Shown in pieces: positions 1-8,310 of a stretch of 64,000 nucleotides of DNA. Location: positions 1 through 64,000 of the forward strand of contig NZ_VAHD01000006.1 in assembly GCF_005876985.1 (NCBI RefSeq), in the 5' to 3' direction. The stretch comes from Rhodoferax bucti (GTDB lineage Bacteria > Pseudomonadota > Gammaproteobacteria > Burkholderiales > Burkholderiaceae_C). Within the stretch, counting starts at the first letter, position 1; each line of letters starts with the position of its first letter. Both the position numbers and the translations under genes were made by a program. Under the pieces are notes generated by a model, which saw only the letters and a list, made by a program, of their open reading frames with translations, ran no database searches and was not told where the DNA came from.

Positions 1-66
1 GCGTTCAGTTACCAGCTTTACAGCTTCAACCTTGAACTCCCGGCTGAATTGCCTTCTCGTTGCCAT
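1..66 (-). CDS. IS3-family transposase OrfA, N-terminal fragment at window edge
   Basis: The reverse strand reads MATRRQFSREFKVEAVKLV..., the typical beginning of the IS3-family OrfA helix-turn-helix protein, which binds the element ends. The ATG is at 66-64, and an AGGAG ribosome binding site (72-77) precedes it. Only about 22 residues are inside the window; the rest of orfA and the frameshifted orfB must lie to the left. The start of a mobile element here, next to a toxin-antitoxin pair and just before hisC, suggests inserted DNA upstream of the histidine genes. The family call rests on the N-terminal motif only. Confidence 0.75.
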   Translation of the reverse strand, partial: MATRRQFSREFKVEAVKLVTER

Positions 67-127
67 TTGCAATCTCCTGTTTCATCGACAACCTTAACAA
101 AGTGTCTTTGAAACCGGCAGCAGCCCA
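67..127 (-). mobile_element. Probable left end of the IS3-type element
   Basis: This is the untranslated leader of the transposase. Read on the minus strand, the sequence near 127-113 begins TGGGCTGCTGCCGG, and IS3-family ends start with TG. The terminal inverted repeat would therefore end at about 127. The other end is outside the window, so the boundary and any target duplication cannot be confirmed. Confidence 0.35.
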
Positions 128-210
128 GTAGCCATCCAAATTGGGGTCTGGCCCTCGTTGGATCTGCGCAAGCTGCTCATATAAAGATAGCGGAAGATCA
201 TCTTAAAGTC

Positions 211-241
211 ACACGAAATTCGTGCAACACGAATTTCGTGT
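211..241. promoter_or_regulatory. Tandem palindromic operator of the toxin-antitoxin pair
   Basis: Two perfect 13-bp palindromes, CACGAAATTCGTG (212-224) and CACGAATTTCGTG (228-240), are separated by 3 bp, and the whole 31-bp block is itself close to a perfect inverted repeat. It ends 14 bp before the antitoxin ATG, and a possible -10 TAAACT (241-246) touches its right edge. Ribbon-helix-helix antitoxins typically bind such paired sites and repress their own operon, so this is most likely the autoregulatory operator. Confidence 0.75.
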
Positions 242-255
242 AAACTGCATTCAAG

Positions 256-567
256 ATGAAAAACGTTACCATCACCGTCGAAGACGCCACCCTGGAATGG
301 GTGCGGATCGAGGCGGCGCGCCGCAACACCAGCGTGTCGCGCCTGGTGGGCGAGATGCTGGCCGACAAGATGCAGCACGACGACGCCTACGCCCGCGCCC
401 AGCGCGATTGGGTGGCGGATACGTCCAGCTTCAGCTCGGGTGGCAAGGCCTATCCGGCGCGGGACGCCGGTTTCGCCGCCGGGCCGCCCCAAGGGGAAAC
501 GCGTCCCCTTGGGGGGCAGCGAATGACGCGCAGCGCAGAGCGTGGGGGCCAACAACACCATGGCTAG
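256..567 (+). CDS. VapB-like ribbon-helix-helix antitoxin with repeat-derived tail
   Basis: A 103-residue protein. Residues 1-45 (MKNVTITVEDATLEWVRIEA..., then NTSVSRLVGEML) match the CopG/Arc ribbon-helix-helix pattern of small antitoxins: a beta strand, then two helices. The start is ATG at 256, because an in-frame TAA lies at 241. There is no strong Shine-Dalgarno sequence, so translation may be weak. From about residue 75 the protein is encoded by the palindromic repeat at 483-550, so the tail is probably not ancestral. Its stop (565-567) overlaps the toxin ATG at 560, which indicates translational coupling. The tandem operator upstream fits autorepression. It should neutralise the downstream PIN protein. 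Confidence 0.8.
   Translation: MKNVTITVEDATLEWVRIEAARRNTSVSRLVGEMLADKMQHDDAYARAQRDWVADTSSFSSGGKAYPARDAGFAAGPPQGETRPLGGQRMTRSAERGGQQHHG
483..550. repeat. Palindromic GC-rich repeat inserted at the antitoxin-toxin junction
   Basis: GCCGCCCCAAGGGG (483-496) and CCCCTTGGGGGGCAGC (504-519) form a long hairpin around a short loop. A GC-rich flank with repeated GCGCAGCG-type words and GTGGGGGCC follows (to 550). The element runs in frame through the antitoxin end and stops 10 bp before the toxin ATG. I recall similar hairpins as scattered intergenic elements in Comamonadaceae, but there is no second copy in this window to prove the repeat nature. Confidence 0.6.
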
Positions 568-1024
568 CCCACTCGACACCTCCGGCGCCATCGTCTTTGT
601 GGATACCAACGTGCTGTTGGCCGCGGATGATGCGTTTGACCCCGCTCGCCAAACTCGCGTACGCGAATGGCTGCAGGCCTTGTGGCAACGCAGGGCAGGG
701 CGCTTGAGCACGCAGGTGCTTAACGCCTATTACGTGGGCGCCACCCGCCATTTCGCCATGCCACAGGGCGACGCACGCGCCAAGCTGCGCCGCTACCAGC
801 TTTGGCAGCCCTGGCAGATTGATCACCAGACGGTGGAAACCGCCTGGGGCGTAGAAGCCCGCTTCGGCCTGCCGTATTGGGATGCGCTCATCGTTGCCGC
901 TGCTGCGCAGAGTGGCGCGAGCCATGTGCTGTCCTTCGACCTGCAGCACGGCCAGCAAATCGACGGCATCACCATCCTGAACCCTTTGCAAGCCACGCCT
1001 GCCGATCTGGCGCTGGCCGACTAG
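560..1024 (+). CDS. VapC-like PIN-domain toxin, one acidic residue replaced
   Basis: A 154-residue PIN-domain protein, expected to be a metal-dependent ribonuclease toxin paired with the upstream antitoxin. The first acidic residue is D15 in VFVDTNVLL, with D108 in WDALI and D127 in SFDLQ. In relatives the second acidic position sits in a STQVLxEFY motif; here the sequence is STQVLNAYY, with Ala56 where Glu is expected (codon GCC at 725-727). Activity may therefore be reduced or lost. ATG 560 is preferred over the upstream GTG 542, which lies inside the repeat. It overlaps the antitoxin by 8 bp. hisC begins 18 bp after its stop. Confidence 0.8.
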   Translation: MASPLDTSGAIVFVDTNVLLAADDAFDPARQTRVREWLQALWQRRAGRLSTQVLNAYYVGATRHFAMPQGDARAKLRRYQLWQPWQIDHQTVETAWGVEARFGLPYWDALIVAAAAQSGASHVLSFDLQHGQQIDGITILNPLQATPADLALAD

Positions 1025-1042
1025 TTACTTTGAAAGCCCCGC

Positions 1043-2191
1043 ATGACAAACTCTGCCGACATTGCTGCTGACGTTCAGGCGCTCATTGCGCGCCGCATCC
1101 GCCAGGACGTGCAGGGCATGCATGCCTACGCGGTGCAGGACTCTAAAGGCATGGTCAAGCTCGACGCCATGGAGAACCCGTTTTCTTTGCCACCCCACCT
1201 GCAAGTCGCGCTGGGCCAACGCCTGGGCGCGTTGGCGCTGAACCGCTACCCCGATGGCCGGGTCAACGACTTGCGCACCGCCTTGGCGCAGTACGTGGGC
1301 ATGCCCGCAGGTCACGACATTATGCTGGGCAATGGCTCGGATGAGCTGATTTCGCTGCTCTCCATGGCCTGCGACGTACCCGCCCAGCCCGGTGAGGCCC
1401 GCCCCGTGGTGCTGGCGCCTACGCCCGGCTTTGTGATGTACGCCATGAGCGCCCAGCTGCAGGGGCTGGACTTTGTGGGCGTGCCGCTGACCGAAGACTT
1501 CGCCCTCGATGTGCCCGCCATGGTGCATGCCATTGCCGAGAAGCAGCCCGCCATCGTGTACTTGGCCTACCCCAATAACCCCACCGCCAATTTGTGGGAT
1601 GCCGACGCCATGGCCACTGTGATAGCTGCGGCCAAGCAAGCGGGCAGCATCGTGGCGGTGGACGAGGCTTACCAGCCGTTTTCCAGCCGCACCTACATGG
1701 ATGTAATCCGCGCCAACCCGGCCGCCTACCCCCATGTGGTGCTGATGCGCACCCTCAGCAAGTTCGGCCTGGCCGGTGTGCGCTTGGGCTACATGACCGG
1801 TCCCGCTGCCCTGATTGCCCAGATCGACAAAGTGCGCCCGCCGTACAACATCAGCGTGCTGAACTACGAGTGCGCCTTGTTTGCCTTGGAGCACCAGGAT
1901 GCATTCGCCGTGCAAGCGCAGGAAATATGTGCGCAACGCGCTATTCTTTTGGGAGCATTGCGTGCCATGCCCGGCGTGAAAGCCTGGGACAGCGATGCCA
2001 ACATGGTGCTGGTGCGTTTCCCCGGCGAGGATGATGCGGCGCAAAAAATATTCGACGGATTGAAGGCCCGAGGGGTGCTGGTCAAGAACGTTTCTAAAAT
2101 GCACCCATTGCTGGCCCGTTGTTTGCGTTTGACCGTCGGCACCGCCGAAGAAAACGCCCGACTGATTCAGGCCTTGCAGGAAGTTTTATGA
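1043..2191 (+). CDS. hisC: Histidinol-phosphate aminotransferase
   Basis: A 382-residue PLP-dependent class I/II aminotransferase that converts imidazole acetol-phosphate and glutamate to histidinol phosphate. Visible features are the N-terminal [19 protein letters not shown] substrate loop, the LGNGSDELI cofactor region, [10 protein letters not shown], and the PLP lysine in [13 protein letters not shown] with the arginine that holds the phosphate. Length is normal. Its stop overlaps the hisB start (ATGA). hisG and hisD, which often precede hisC in this lineage, are not in the visible sequence; a toxin-antitoxin pair and an IS end occupy that place. Confidence 0.96.
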   Translation: MTNSADIAADVQALIARRIRQDVQGMHAYAVQDSKGMVKLDAMENPFSLPPHLQVALGQRLGALALNRYPDGRVNDLRTALAQYVGMPAGHDIMLGNGSDELISLLSMACDVPAQPGEARPVVLAPTPGFVMYAMSAQLQGLDFVGVPLTEDFALDVPAMVHAIAEKQPAIVYLAYPNNPTANLWDADAMATVIAAAKQAGSIVAVDEAYQPFSSRTYMDVIRANPAAYPHVVLMRTLSKFGLAGVRLGYMTGPAALIAQIDKVRPPYNISVLNYECALFALEHQDAFAVQAQEICAQRAILLGALRAMPGVKAWDSDANMVLVRFPGEDDAAQKIFDGLKARGVLVKNVSKMHPLLARCLRLTVGTAEENARLIQALQEVL

Positions 2192-2820
2192 GCACCAACT
2201 ATCCCGTTACCGAAATCCCCGCAGCCATGCCTGCGCGCATTGCCGAAGTGTCCCGCAATACCGCGGAAACCAAGATCCGCGTGCGCGTGAACCTGGACGG
2301 CACGGGCGTGAGCCGCCTGTCCACCGGCATCGGCTTTTTCGACCACATGCTCGACCAGATCGCGCGCCACGGGTTGATTGACCTCGACATCGAAGCCGAA
2401 GGCGACTTGCACATCGACGGGCACCACACGGTGGAAGATGTGGGCATCACCCTGGGTCAGGCCTTTGCCAAGGCGGTGGGCGACAAGAAAGGCATCCGCC
2501 GTTATGGCCACGCTTATGTGCCCTTGGACGAAGCGCTGAGCCGCGTAGTGATCGACTTTTCCGGCCGCCCGCAGTTGGAAATGCATGTGCCCTTCAAGAG
2601 CGGCATGATCGGCGCGTTTGACACCCAGCTCACGCACGAGTTCTTCCAAGGCTTTGTGAACCACGCCTCGGTGACCCTGCACATTGACAACCTCAAGGGC
2701 GAAAACGCCCACCACCAGGCCGAGACCGTGTTCAAGGCCTTTGCCCGCGCCCTGCGCTCCGCGCTGGAGTTCGACCCGCGCGCATTGGGTGTGATTCCCT
2801 CCACCAAAGGTTCGCTCTGA
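2188..2820 (+). CDS. hisB: Imidazoleglycerol-phosphate dehydratase
   Basis: A 210-residue monofunctional HisB that dehydrates imidazoleglycerol phosphate to imidazole acetol-phosphate. Manganese-binding histidine motifs are present: [30 protein letters not shown] near residue 80, and the C-terminal [13 protein letters not shown]. The ATG at 2188 overlapping the hisC stop is chosen over upstream in-frame codons, because the sequence before it encodes the end of hisC in another frame. It lacks the histidinol-phosphatase half found in enteric HisB. It overlaps hisH by one base (TGATG). Confidence 0.96.
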   Translation: MSTNYPVTEIPAAMPARIAEVSRNTAETKIRVRVNLDGTGVSRLSTGIGFFDHMLDQIARHGLIDLDIEAEGDLHIDGHHTVEDVGITLGQAFAKAVGDKKGIRRYGHAYVPLDEALSRVVIDFSGRPQLEMHVPFKSGMIGAFDTQLTHEFFQGFVNHASVTLHIDNLKGENAHHQAETVFKAFARALRSALEFDPRALGVIPSTKGSL

Positions 2821-3482
2821 TGAAAAAGGTCGCTGTCGTTGACTACGGCATGGGCAACTTGCGCTCCGTCACCCAGGCGGTGATGCATGTGGCCGAGGGC
2901 ACCGGTGTCGAGGTCGTCTGGGCCCGCACCCCGCAAGAAGTGATGGACGCGGAGCGCGTGGTGCTGCCCGGCCAGGGTGGCATGCGTGACTGCATGCGCG
3001 AGCTGCATGATTCCGGCATGTTCGATGCCGTGATGCACGCTGCAGCGCACAAACCCTTGATGGGGGTGTGCGTGGGCATGCAAATGCTGCTGGATCACTC
3101 GGAAGAGCTGGACACGCCTTGCCTGGGCTTGATTCCTGGAGAAGTGGTCAAGTTCGACCTTGCCGGTCAGCTGCAAGCCGACGGCAGCCGCTTCAAGGTA
3201 CCCCAAATGGGCTGGAACCGCGTGTGGCAAACCGGCGGCCAAGATGCGGCCACGCGCCATCCGGTGTGGGGCGATGTGCCGGATGGCAGCTACTTCTACT
3301 TTGTGCACAGCTACTACGCCCAACCGTCAGATGCGCGCCACAGCGCGGGCGAGACCGACTATGGCCAACGCTTCTCCTGTGCGATTGCGCGCGATAATAT
3401 TTTCGCAACACAATTCCACCCCGAGAAAAGCGCTGAACACGGTTTGGCCCTGTACCGCAACTTCCTGCACTGGAACCCTTGA
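2820..3482 (+). CDS. hisH: Imidazole glycerol phosphate synthase, glutaminase subunit
   Basis: A 220-residue class I glutamine amidotransferase that supplies ammonia to HisF. The nucleophile elbow is [11 protein letters not shown] (Cys near residue 83), and the C-terminal FHPEKS supplies the catalytic His and Glu. The YGMGNLRSV start and the [13 protein letters not shown] oxyanion region are typical. It is coupled to hisB by a TGATG overlap and followed by 68 bp before hisA, the longest gap within the his run apart from the repeat before hisI. Confidence 0.96.
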   Translation: MKKVAVVDYGMGNLRSVTQAVMHVAEGTGVEVVWARTPQEVMDAERVVLPGQGGMRDCMRELHDSGMFDAVMHAAAHKPLMGVCVGMQMLLDHSEELDTPCLGLIPGEVVKFDLAGQLQADGSRFKVPQMGWNRVWQTGGQDAATRHPVWGDVPDGSYFYFVHSYYAQPSDARHSAGETDYGQRFSCAIARDNIFATQFHPEKSAEHGLALYRNFLHWNP

Positions 3483-3550
3483 ATCTTTATCCTTGCCGCA
3501 TCTCTGCACCTGGCAAAGCGACTCTCTTTTCCCTCCAACCCTGAAGCACC

Positions 3551-4291
3551 ATGCTTTTAATTCCTGCGATTGACCTCAAAGACGGCCACTGCGTTCGCCT
3601 CAAACAAGGCGATATGGACCAATCCACTACCTTCGGCGAAGACCCTGCGGTCATGGCCCGGAGCTGGGTCGACAAGGGCGCGCGCCGCCTCCATCTGGTG
3701 GATTTGAACGGCGCCTTTGCCGGTCACCCCAAGAACGAGCAGGCCATCCGCAAGATCCTCAAGGAAGTGGGAAGCGAAATCGACGTGCAGCTGGGCGGCG
3801 GTATACGCGATCTGGACACCATCGAGCGCTACTTGGACGCCGGGTTGCGCTACGTCATCATCGGCACCGCAGCGGTCAAAAACCCCGGCTTTTTGCAGGA
3901 CGCCTGCACCGCATTCGGCGGCCACATCATCGTGGGCCTGGACGCACGTGACGGCAAAGTAGCCACCGACGGCTGGAGCAAGCTCACCCGCCACGATGTG
4001 GTGGACTTGGGCAAGAAGTTTGAAGACTACGGTGTCGAGTCCATCATCTACACCGACATCGGCCGCGACGGCATGCTCTCGGGCATCAACATCGACGCCA
4101 CGGTCAAGCTTGCCCAAGCGCTGACCATCCCCGTGATCGCATCCGGTGGCCTGTCCAACATGGCTGATATCGAAGCTTTGTGCGAAGTAGAGGACGAAGG
4201 CGTGGAAGGTGTGATCTGTGGCCGCGCGATTTATAGCGGCGATCTCGACTTCGAGAAAGCACAGCAACGCGCTGACGAGTTGAACGGCTAA
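3551..4291 (+). CDS. hisA: ProFAR isomerase (phosphoribosylformimino isomerase)
   Basis: A 246-residue TIM barrel that performs the Amadori isomerisation of ProFAR to PRFAR. The catalytic Asp lies in [14 protein letters not shown], and the second Asp in [10 protein letters not shown] near residue 170. The phosphate-binding glycines ([25 protein letters not shown]) are in place. It is a half-barrel homologue of the adjacent hisF; the two genes are separated by only 3 bp. Confidence 0.96.
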   Translation: MLLIPAIDLKDGHCVRLKQGDMDQSTTFGEDPAVMARSWVDKGARRLHLVDLNGAFAGHPKNEQAIRKILKEVGSEIDVQLGGGIRDLDTIERYLDAGLRYVIIGTAAVKNPGFLQDACTAFGGHIIVGLDARDGKVATDGWSKLTRHDVVDLGKKFEDYGVESIIYTDIGRDGMLSGINIDATVKLAQALTIPVIASGGLSNMADIEALCEVEDEGVEGVICGRAIYSGDLDFEKAQQRADELNG

Positions 4292-4294
4292 ACA

Positions 4295-5074
4295 GTGTTA
4301 GCCAAAAGAATCATTCCTTGCTTGGACGTGACCGGCGGTCGCGTCGTCAAAGGCGTCAACTTTGTCGAGCTGCGGGACGCCGGGGACCCGGTGGAAATTG
4401 CCGCCCGTTACAACGACCAGGGCGCTGACGAACTCACGTTTCTCGACATCACCGCGACCAGTGATGGCCGCGACCTGATCCTGCACATCATCGAGGCGGT
4501 GGCCTCCCAGGTGTTCATTCCGCTTACCGTCGGTGGCGGAGTGCGTACTGTGGACGATGTACGCCGTCTGCTGAATGCTGGCGCTGACAAAACCAGCTTC
4601 AACTCCGCGGCCATAGCCAACCCGCAAGTCATTGAAGACGCCTCGCTCAAGTATGGCGCGCAGTGCATTGTGGTGGCCATAGATGCCAAGCGCCGCTCCG
4701 AAGAAGATGCCTTGGTCCGTGGCCCCGGTTGGGATGTGTACAGCCATGGCGGCCGCAAGAACACCGGCCTCGATGCCGTGGCCTGGGCGACTGAGATGGC
4801 CCGGCGTGGAGCTGGCGAAATCCTGCTCACTAGCATGGACCGCGACGGCACCAAGAGCGGTTTCGATCTGGCACTGACCCGCGCAGTGGCCGATGCCATC
4901 AGCGTGCCGGTGATTGCCAGCGGCGGTGTGGGTAACCTTGACCACTTGGCGGACGGCGTGCAGCAGGGCGGTGCCGATGCGGTGCTGGCCGCCAGCATCT
5001 TCCACTACGGTGAATACACCGTGGGCCAAGCCAAAGCGCGTATGGCGGAGCGGGGCATCCCGGTCAGGATTTAA
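4295..5074 (+). CDS. hisF: Imidazole glycerol phosphate synthase, cyclase subunit
   Basis: A 259-residue TIM barrel that uses ammonia from HisH to turn PRFAR into imidazole glycerol phosphate and AICAR. It starts with GTG at 4295, three bases after the hisA stop, giving [19 protein letters not shown] with the first catalytic Asp. The second catalytic Asp is in [12 protein letters not shown]. The GGGVRTVDD and ASGGVGN phosphate loops are intact. A dispersed repeat fills the gap before hisI. Confidence 0.96.
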   Translation: MLAKRIIPCLDVTGGRVVKGVNFVELRDAGDPVEIAARYNDQGADELTFLDITATSDGRDLILHIIEAVASQVFIPLTVGGGVRTVDDVRRLLNAGADKTSFNSAAIANPQVIEDASLKYGAQCIVVAIDAKRRSEEDALVRGPGWDVYSHGGRKNTGLDAVAWATEMARRGAGEILLTSMDRDGTKSGFDLALTRAVADAISVPVIASGGVGNLDHLADGVQQGGADAVLAASIFHYGEYTVGQAKARMAERGIPVRI

Positions 5075-5083
5075 GCCTTTTGG

Positions 5084-5134
5084 GGCTCTGGCGCCCGTCA
5101 ATGCTGCGCGAGCAGCTATCAAAGAAATAGCAAA
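5084..5134 (+). repeat. Dispersed repeat, copy A (hisF-hisI gap)
   Basis: The core CTGGCGCCCG...TGCGCGAGCAGCTATCAAAG is shared with copies at 11741, 23283 (reverse), 30905 (reverse), 37971 and 62740. It fills most of the gap between hisF and hisI and abuts the hisI ATG, so it supplies the hisI translation-initiation region. No clear Shine-Dalgarno sequence is visible there. A GCTATcaaagaAATAGC mini-palindrome ends the element. Confidence 0.75.
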
Positions 5135-5548
5135 ATGGAATCACCAAACACCCCTCCCGTGAGCTGGATCAAGCACATCCGCTGGGACTCCAAGGGCCTG
5201 GTGCCCGTCATTGCCCAGGAGCAAAGCACCGGCGATGTGCTCATGTTCGCGTGGATGAACCGCGAAGCGCTGCAGAAGACGGTGGAGCTGGGGCAGGCGG
5301 TGTATTTCAGCCGTTCGCGCGACAAGCTTTGGTTCAAGGGCGAGGAGTCCGGCCATGTGCAGAAAGTCCATGAGATTCGCATGGACTGTGACAGTGACGT
5401 TATCTTGCTCAAAGTGACCCAGCTTGGCCATGAACCTGGCATCGCCTGCCACACCGGTCGCCACAGCTGTTTCTTCAGCGTGTTGAAAGACGGTGTCTGG
5501 CAAGCGGTAGACCCGGTGCTCAAAGACCCTGAATCCATTTACAAATAA
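5135..5548 (+). CDS. hisI: Phosphoribosyl-AMP cyclohydrolase
   Basis: A 137-residue stand-alone HisI that opens the purine ring of PR-AMP in the third step of histidine synthesis. Metal ligands are visible in [15 protein letters not shown] (DxDxD region) and [23 protein letters not shown] and [17 protein letters not shown] are family signatures. The HisE function is a separate gene 16 bp downstream. Its ATG directly follows repeat copy A, so its leader differs from that of the neighbouring coupled genes. Confidence 0.95.
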   Translation: MESPNTPPVSWIKHIRWDSKGLVPVIAQEQSTGDVLMFAWMNREALQKTVELGQAVYFSRSRDKLWFKGEESGHVQKVHEIRMDCDSDVILLKVTQLGHEPGIACHTGRHSCFFSVLKDGVWQAVDPVLKDPESIYK

Positions 5549-5564
5549 AGCGCGTACCACCACC

Positions 5565-5945
5565 ATGCAAGACAAGCCCACATCGCAAGACGCGCTGGCT
5601 CATTTGGCTGCCGTCATCGAGAGCCGCAAAGCCGCGAACGGGGGGGACCCCGAAGCCAGCTATGTGGCTCGCCTGCTGCACAAAGGCCCCGATGCCTTTT
5701 TGAAGAAAATTGGCGAAGAAGCCACCGAAGTGGTGCTCGCCGCCAAAGATGCCGACCATGGCGGCGACAAGTCCAAGATCGTTTACGAAATGGCCGACCT
5801 GTGGTTCCACAGCATGGTGGCTTTGGCCCACTACGGCCTGAGCCCTGCTGACGTCATCAGCGAGCTGGAGCGCCGCTTGGGTACCAGTGGCCTGGAAGAA
5901 AAGGCCTTGCGCAAGGCCGTCGCCCGCGAAGCCGAATCCAACTAA
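5565..5945 (+). CDS. hisE: Phosphoribosyl-ATP pyrophosphatase
   Basis: A 126-residue all-alpha NTP-pyrophosphohydrolase that converts PR-ATP to PR-AMP. The MazG-like metal motif reads [15 protein letters not shown], followed by [15 protein letters not shown]. The N-terminal extension before [12 protein letters not shown] is short. It is the last histidine gene of the run and is separated by only 9 bp from a small membrane-protein gene. Confidence 0.95.
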   Translation: MQDKPTSQDALAHLAAVIESRKAANGGDPEASYVARLLHKGPDAFLKKIGEEATEVVLAAKDADHGGDKSKIVYEMADLWFHSMVALAHYGLSPADVISELERRLGTSGLEEKALRKAVAREAESN

Positions 5946-5954
5946 GGAGTCGCC

Positions 5955-6356
5955 ATGAGCCAGGACTTCACCACCCCCGCCACGCCGGACCAGGCCCTGT
6001 TGCTCAAGTTGCAGGGGCTCAATACGGTAGGCACCATCAGCTACGTGCTGCACCTTATCGTGGCAGTGGCCGCGTTCATTCCCGGCGGGCAGTTCGGCAT
6101 GACGCTGCTGGTCGTGGCGTTGATTCTGGACATGGTCAAGCGCGATGACGCAGCCGGCACCTGGCATGCATCGCATTTCCGGTGGCGGATCCGTTCTGTC
6201 ATTTTTGCGGGGCTGGCTTACCTGCTGACATTCCCGTTGTTTTTGTTGTTCTACTTTCCCGGAGCGATTGCCTGGGCTGTCATCTCTGTGTGGTTTCTCT
6301 ACCGTATCGTGACGGGCTTTGTGGCAATGAATAAAGGTCAGGAGATTGGTGCATGA
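5955..6356 (+). CDS. Small integral membrane protein, DUF4870-like
   Basis: A 133-residue protein with three or four hydrophobic segments (about residues 27-45, 48-60, 76-93 and 95-115) and a HASHFRWRIRSVIF stretch between them. DUF4870-type proteins have this layout. No catalytic motif is seen and the function is unknown. A GGAG Shine-Dalgarno sequence precedes ATG 5955. The end overlaps the HIT gene by 4 bp (ATGA), so it is cotranscribed with his and HIT genes. Confidence 0.75.
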   Translation: MSQDFTTPATPDQALLLKLQGLNTVGTISYVLHLIVAVAAFIPGGQFGMTLLVVALILDMVKRDDAAGTWHASHFRWRIRSVIFAGLAYLLTFPLFLLFYFPGAIAWAVISVWFLYRIVTGFVAMNKGQEIGA

Positions 6357-6730
6357 GCGAGCACACCCACAGCGCCCACGATCCGAACTGCATTTTTTGC
6401 AAAATCGTGGCCAAGCAGATTCCATCCAAGGCGGTGTACGAGGACGAGCATGTGTACGCCTTCCACGACATCAACCCCTGGGCGCCGGTGCATTTCTTGC
6501 TGATACCCAAGGCCCACATTCCGAGCATGGCGCACATCGGGTCGGAGCATGGTGCCCTCATGGGCCACATGATGGCGCTGGTTCCCAAACTGGCGTTGCA
6601 GGAAGGGTGCAACCCCTACCCCGAAGGCGGCTACCGTCTGGTGACCAACACCGGTGTGGAAGGCGGGCAGGAAGTCCATCACTTGCATTTCCATGTCATG
6701 GGCGGTCCGCGCCCTTGGCTGCGGGGTTGA
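6353..6730 (+). CDS. HIT-family (HinT-like) nucleotide-binding protein
   Basis: A 125-residue histidine-triad protein. It starts with CIFCKIVAKQIPSK, contains FHDINPWAPVHFLLIPKAHI, and ends with the HHLHFHVMGG triad at about residues 107-116. Members hydrolyse nucleoside phosphoramidates; the cellular substrate here is unknown. The two early cysteines may bind zinc. It follows the histidine genes and precedes tatA, an order I recognise from other Burkholderiales. Confidence 0.92.
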   Translation: MSEHTHSAHDPNCIFCKIVAKQIPSKAVYEDEHVYAFHDINPWAPVHFLLIPKAHIPSMAHIGSEHGALMGHMMALVPKLALQEGCNPYPEGGYRLVTNTGVEGGQEVHHLHFHVMGGPRPWLRG

Positions 6731-6777
6731 GACCGCCGGGCGGCGACTAGAATTCACTTATTCGTTAGGAGTACATC

Positions 6778-7011
6778 ATGGGTTCATTTTCTATCTGGCA
6801 CTGGTTGATCGTTCTGTTGATCGTCGTCATGGTCTTCGGCACCAAGAAACTCAAAAACATCGGTTCTGATCTGGGCGGTGCGGTCAAGGGTTTCAAAGAC
6901 GGTATGAAAGACGGCTCTACGCCGGACGACAAGCCTGCAGCCCCTGCACAGCAAGTGGCCAACGCCTCTGAAAAAACCACGATCGACGTGGAAGCCAAGC
7001 AAAAGAACTGA
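6778..7011 (+). CDS. tatA: Sec-independent translocase subunit TatA
   Basis: A 77-residue protein with one N-terminal transmembrane helix ([19 protein letters not shown]), the FGTKKLKN hinge, an amphipathic helix (residues 22-42) and an unstructured tail. It oligomerises to form the passage for folded twin-arginine substrates. A strong TTAGGAG ribosome binding site (6766-6772) precedes ATG 6778. The first gene of tatABC. Confidence 0.94.
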   Translation: MGSFSIWHWLIVLLIVVMVFGTKKLKNIGSDLGGAVKGFKDGMKDGSTPDDKPAAPAQQVANASEKTTIDVEAKQKN

Positions 7012-7022
7012 GCTAGTCCTGC

Positions 7023-7466
7023 GTGATTGATCTCGGAATCTCCAAGATGGCGCTGATCGGCGCGGTGGCGCTGGTCGTCATCGGGCCGGAAAAGTTGCCG
7101 CGTGTCGCGCGCACGGTGGGTGCTTTGCTCGGCAAGGCCCAGCGCTATGTGGCTGATGTGAAAGCCGAGGTCAACCGCTCCATGGATCTGGAGGAGTTGA
7201 AAAAGATGCGTGAAACCGTGGAAGACGCGGCGCGCAACGTGGAAAACTCCATCCAGACCTCGGCCAGCGACTTTGAAAAGTCTTGGACCGATGCGACGGA
7301 CGCCGCGCTGGAGCCCGAATTCCCCAGCTACAAGCACCCCAACAAAAACTGGCGCCTCAAGCAGGGCGCCATGCCGCACTGGTACAAGGCCCGCAACGGC
7401 GTGCGGACGCGTGCGCTGTCGGGTGCTGCCCGGGTCGCCCGCTTCCGTCCACCTCGCGTCCGCTAA
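7023..7466 (+). CDS. tatB: Sec-independent translocase subunit TatB
   Basis: A 147-residue TatB with one N-terminal helix ([20 protein letters not shown]), the [11 protein letters not shown] hinge, then a long amphipathic and coiled region. It forms the receptor complex with TatC. It starts with GTG at 7023, 11 bp after tatA, with no alternative start upstream. The C-terminal part is charged and variable, as usual. Confidence 0.93.
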   Translation: MIDLGISKMALIGAVALVVIGPEKLPRVARTVGALLGKAQRYVADVKAEVNRSMDLEELKKMRETVEDAARNVENSIQTSASDFEKSWTDATDAALEPEFPSYKHPNKNWRLKQGAMPHWYKARNGVRTRALSGAARVARFRPPRVR

Positions 7467-7488
7467 CGCGGCGCCCACTTTCCTCCTC

Positions 7489-8277
7489 ATGTCTACTGAA
7501 AATCAACCGCAAGACGAGCTTGCCGGCACCGAGCAGCCTTTCGTCCAGCATTTGATAGAGTTGCGTGACCGCTTGGTCAAAGCCCTGCTCGCCGTGGGCG
7601 TGGCGCTGGCGGTGTTGGCGGTGTTTCCCGGCCCAGCTGCGCTCTATGACATCCTGGCGCAACCCTTGGTGGCTTCGCTGCCTGCCGGTGGCAAGCTGAT
7701 TGCTACCTCGGTGATCTCCCCGTTTCTCGTGCCTCTGAAGATCATGCTGATGGCGGCGTTTCTGCTGGCGCTGCCAGTGGTGCTGTGGCAGCTTTGGGCC
7801 TTTGTGGCGCCCGGTCTTTACAGCCACGAAAAGAAATTGGTCTTGCCTCTGGTGATCTCCAGCACCGTGCTGTTTTTCATAGGTGTGGCCTTTTGTTATT
7901 TCTTCGTGTTTGGTCAGGTATTCAAGTTCATCCAGGGGTTTGCGCCTAAGAGCATTTCTGCGACGCCGGATATCGAGTCTTATCTCGACTTTGTGCTGTC
8001 CATGTTTCTGGCGTTCGGGCTGGCGTTTGAGGTGCCGGTCGTGGTCGTCGTGTTGGCCCGCATGGGCTTGGTCAGCATCGAGAAACTCAAGGCTTTCCGT
8101 AGCTATTTCATCGTGCTGGCTTTTGTGGTGGCAGCTATCGTGACGCCGCCGGATGTAGTGTCGCAGTTGGCATTGGCAATACCCATGTGCATCTTGTACG
8201 AAATTGGTATCTGGGCCGCCCAAGTATTTATCAAGCACACCAAGGCGCCTGAAGAAGAAAGCGCCTCCGCCGGATAA
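7489..8277 (+). CDS. tatC: Sec-independent translocase subunit TatC
   Basis: A 262-residue polytopic protein with six predicted helices. It carries the conserved FVQHLIELRDRL near the N-terminus, the LPVVLWQLWAFVAPGLYSHEKK loop, and FGLAFEVPVVVVVL. It recognises the twin-arginine signal. ATG 7489 (MSTENQPQ...) is chosen over the longer in-frame extension, which overlaps tatB. Rieske protein PetA, encoded nearby, is a known Tat substrate type. Confidence 0.95.
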   Translation: MSTENQPQDELAGTEQPFVQHLIELRDRLVKALLAVGVALAVLAVFPGPAALYDILAQPLVASLPAGGKLIATSVISPFLVPLKIMLMAAFLLALPVVLWQLWAFVAPGLYSHEKKLVLPLVISSTVLFFIGVAFCYFFVFGQVFKFIQGFAPKSISATPDIESYLDFVLSMFLAFGLAFEVPVVVVVLARMGLVSIEKLKAFRSYFIVLAFVVAAIVTPPDVVSQLALAIPMCILYEIGIWAAQVFIKHTKAPEEESASAG

Positions 8278-8280
8278 ATA

Positions 8281-8306
8281 AAAATGCCCTCCTTGGAGGG
8301 CATTTT
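8281..8306. terminator. Bidirectional rho-independent terminator
   Basis: AAAATGCCCTC-CTTG-GAGGGCATTTT gives a perfect 11-bp stem with a 4-base loop, flanked by A and T runs on either side. It lies between the tatC stop and the convergent protease gene, so it can end transcription from both directions. Confidence 0.9.
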
Positions 8307-8310
8307 GTTG

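Noticed and set aside
94..711. A 205-residue minus-strand frame across the toxin-antitoxin pair
   Set aside because: Low-complexity antisense translation of vapB and the repeat; no family resemblance and it overlaps the IS leader.
1915..1962. A possible seventh repeat copy inside hisC (GCGCAACGCGCTATTCTTTTGG)
   Set aside because: Only short words (GCGC, GCTATT) match, in a different order; the surrounding protein sequence is normal for HisC.
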